A stretch of DNA of 8,565 bases from Opitutia bacterium UBA7441 (lineage in GTDB: Bacteria > Verrucomicrobiota > Verrucomicrobiia > Opitutales > Coraliomargaritaceae), in the NCBI GenBank assembly GCA_002480015.1, contig DLQD01000055.1, forward strand, positions 8,110 to 16,674, written 5' to 3'. Below are positions 8,201 through 8,565 of the stretch, one piece after another. Each line of letters begins with the position of its first letter. Position 1 is the first letter of the stretch. Position numbers and translations under genes: made by a program. Below the pieces are notes generated by a model. That model was given only the letters and a program-made list of their open reading frames with translations, made no database searches and was not told the origin of the DNA.

Positions 8201-8473
8201 CGCAAGGAGGGTAAACCTCTCCGCCAAGCGATCGAAGACGCAGGCGGCATGCGTTTCCGTCCGATCATTCTGACCTCACTAACAACCTTCGCCGGACTCC
8301 TCCCGGTCCTGTTCGAGACCAGCTTACAAGCCCAGTTCCTCATCCCCATGGCCATCTCTCTCAGCTTCGGGGTCCTCTTTGCCACCTTCATCACCCTCCT
8401 CCTTGTGCCGGCCTTCTACTCCATCCTTGAAGACATCCACGAAGCGGCCGCCCGCATCGATCGAAGGACATGA
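5294..8473 (+). CDS. RND efflux transporter permease subunit (AcrB/HAE1-like)
   Basis: This is the proton-driven inner-membrane pump of the tripartite complex, expected to work as a trimer that takes substrate from the periplasm or outer leaflet. Its 1059 residues match the HAE1 class. Twelve membrane segments are visible: one near residues 11-29, five between about 330 and 478, one at 525-547 and five between about 893 and 1042. Two large periplasmic loops lie at 32-328 and 549-892. TM4 carries the paired Asp of the proton relay (D394, D395 in GIVVDDAIIIGES). R987 and T994 in MRFRPIILTSL match AcrB R971 and T978. TM10 reads AGVVVNDSLVLVDF (952-965), so the AcrB Lys940 position is Asn957 followed by Asp958. 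Early motifs LELFPELDLDTV and PGAAPEEVE are typical of the family. The start overlaps the adaptor stop (ATGA). Substrate is unknown; drugs, bile-like amphiphiles or envelope lipids are all possible. Confidence 0.96.
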   Translation: MIRWFTQNGVAANLLAGIVIVAGLFTATSIKLELFPELDLDTVSIAVPYPGAAPEEVESGIVELIEDRIQDVEGIKKITATAAEGYGSVFIEVERGYDATDVSDKIKARVDAIDNFPEDAEEPTVEELLIRNEVISLAVYGDADVKTLKEVAEYIRDELNVRESITQVDIKGVAEFEISINVSEIALRQYGLTFDEVVQAIRRTSVDIPGGSIKSRGGEILLRTTGKAYTGAGFADMPVITRADGAVVRVRDLATVDDGFVDDPLVTVFNGQRAVLLRIFAMGDESALDVSERVQSFAREINRDLPEGIQVETFRDFTYYLKGRLQMLIKNGIYGLMLVLLILTLFLRPSLAFFVMLGIPISFLGSMLFLPALGISINLASLFGFILVLGIVVDDAIIIGESVFTQFQKHGGPGVEASVAGTKRVSIPVTFAVLTTIVAFLPILTIPGFLGKFFFPIPVVVIATLIWSLIESKLVLPYHLTLCNVGSGGRGEINWLQRQQRKVADGLENFIEVRYRPFLKQVLAYRYATVALFVGILMIMCGMLLGKHLPFVFFPPVPSDYIVAKLVMPEGTPIELTTRAIEQMQDGLKKLIAEVEAEGLGEPFDNAVVTIGAQPFEGSGGPMGDAGQVTGTHIAEIAVELVKREDLAGGGDIEALSAPSLANRWRELIGPVPGVKELSFNANAAGAAGMPIDIQLSGRDFDALQAAAATVKAKLATYEGLFDIKDNYSSGKREIQLNIHPSAEPLGLRQADLGRQVRAAFYGVEAQRIQRGRDDIKVMVRYPPDERRSVENLEDLRIRTPDGSEVPFDAVADFEITDGFASITRVDRRRVINITADADKGVADLGLIKANLKGEDSGGGLLDSLVAEYPGIAWTFEGEAREQADIFASLQRMTLIALFIIYALLAIPLKSYIQPVIVMVVIPFGLIGAIGGHMIMGQPMSILSVLGFVALAGVVVNDSLVLVDFINQERKEGKPLRQAIEDAGGMRFRPIILTSLTTFAGLLPVLFETSLQAQFLIPMAISLSFGVLFATFITLLLVPAFYSILEDIHEAAARIDRRT

Positions 8474-8565
8474 ATCTGACCTAAAAATAATGGATTCTGC
8501 ATAATCCGCTCTTCACACAGGTTTTCATATCTGGGCGTCCGCCGTAAGCGGTAATTTTATCCCCT
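8474..8565 (+). other. Downstream region of the efflux operon with weak hairpins
   Basis: No convincing gene is seen in this 92-base tail. GGATT-CTGCAT-AATCC (8492-8507) is a perfect 5-bp inverted repeat with no T-run after it. CCGC-CGTAA-GCGG (8539-8551) is a 4-bp GC stem followed by TAATTTTAT, the nearest thing to an intrinsic terminator for the operon. Both stems are short. Confidence 0.4.
8539..8560 (+). terminator. Weak candidate intrinsic terminator after the RND operon
   Basis: A 4-bp GC-only stem (CCGC/GCGG) with a 5-base CGTAA loop is followed by a T-rich stretch (TAATTTTAT). Its position, 66 bases after the permease stop, suits an operon terminator. The stem is shorter than usual and the T-run is interrupted, so termination by Rho or further downstream is possible. 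Confidence 0.25.

Noticed and set aside
8481..8565. Possible C-terminal tail of a convergent minus-strand gene ending in TAG at 8483-8481
   Set aside because: About 28 codons are open, but codon choice is unlike the neighbouring genes and the stretch contains the hairpins. There is not enough sequence to support a gene.
1..8565. CRISPR arrays, insertion sequences, tRNA/rRNA genes, phage or defence genes
   Set aside because: I saw no regularly spaced repeats, transposase motifs, terminal inverted repeats, tRNA-like folds or defence domains. Most of the window is explained by five conserved genes.

Overview
The window looks like a chromosomal envelope locus from a Gram-negative bacterium. It holds a lipid A biosynthesis enzyme and a complete tripartite efflux pump with an inner-membrane transporter, a periplasmic adaptor and an outer-membrane channel. 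The coding DNA is GC-rich with C/G-ending codons, while the central intergenic stretch is visibly richer in A/T. None of the five genes has a recognisable Shine-Dalgarno sequence. The protein style and the pairing of a Gfo/Idh/MocA oxidoreductase with lpxB make a Verrucomicrobiota-like host (Opitutales/Puniceicoccales type) my tentative guess, but other phyla cannot be excluded from this window.

Layout: (1) Positions 1-129 are an unassigned edge. They contain a 27-codon minus-strand frame whose ATG directly abuts the lpxB stop codon. (2) On the minus strand, a 308-residue Gfo/Idh/MocA oxidoreductase (1319-2245) is followed after 1 base by lpxB (130-1317). They almost certainly share a transcript. 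(3) A 259-bp divergent intergenic region (2246-2504) must carry the promoters of both transcription units. (4) On the plus strand there is a three-gene efflux operon: NodT/TolC-type outer-membrane lipoprotein (2505-4070), HlyD-type adaptor (4086-5297) and RND permease (5294-8473). The adaptor and permease overlap by 4 bases (ATGA). (5) A 92-bp tail (8474-8565) has only weak hairpins, one followed by a T-rich stretch.

The minus-strand pair probably contributes to lipid A. LpxB condenses UDP-2,3-diacylglucosamine with lipid X. The oxidoreductase may be GnnA-like, oxidising the 3-OH of UDP-GlcNAc so that an aminotransferase can make the 3-amino sugar used for amide-rich lipid A. No aminotransferase lies in the window, so that role is a hypothesis. 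The plus-strand operon would assemble into a proton-driven pump spanning both membranes. No local regulator gene is present.

I see no mobile element, CRISPR array, RNA gene or clearly new system. The points most worth a second look are the possible GnnA role, two acidic-to-Ala substitutions in otherwise conserved LpxB motifs, the Asn-Asp replacement of the usual TM10 lysine in the RND pump, and the long N-terminus of the outer-membrane lipoprotein.
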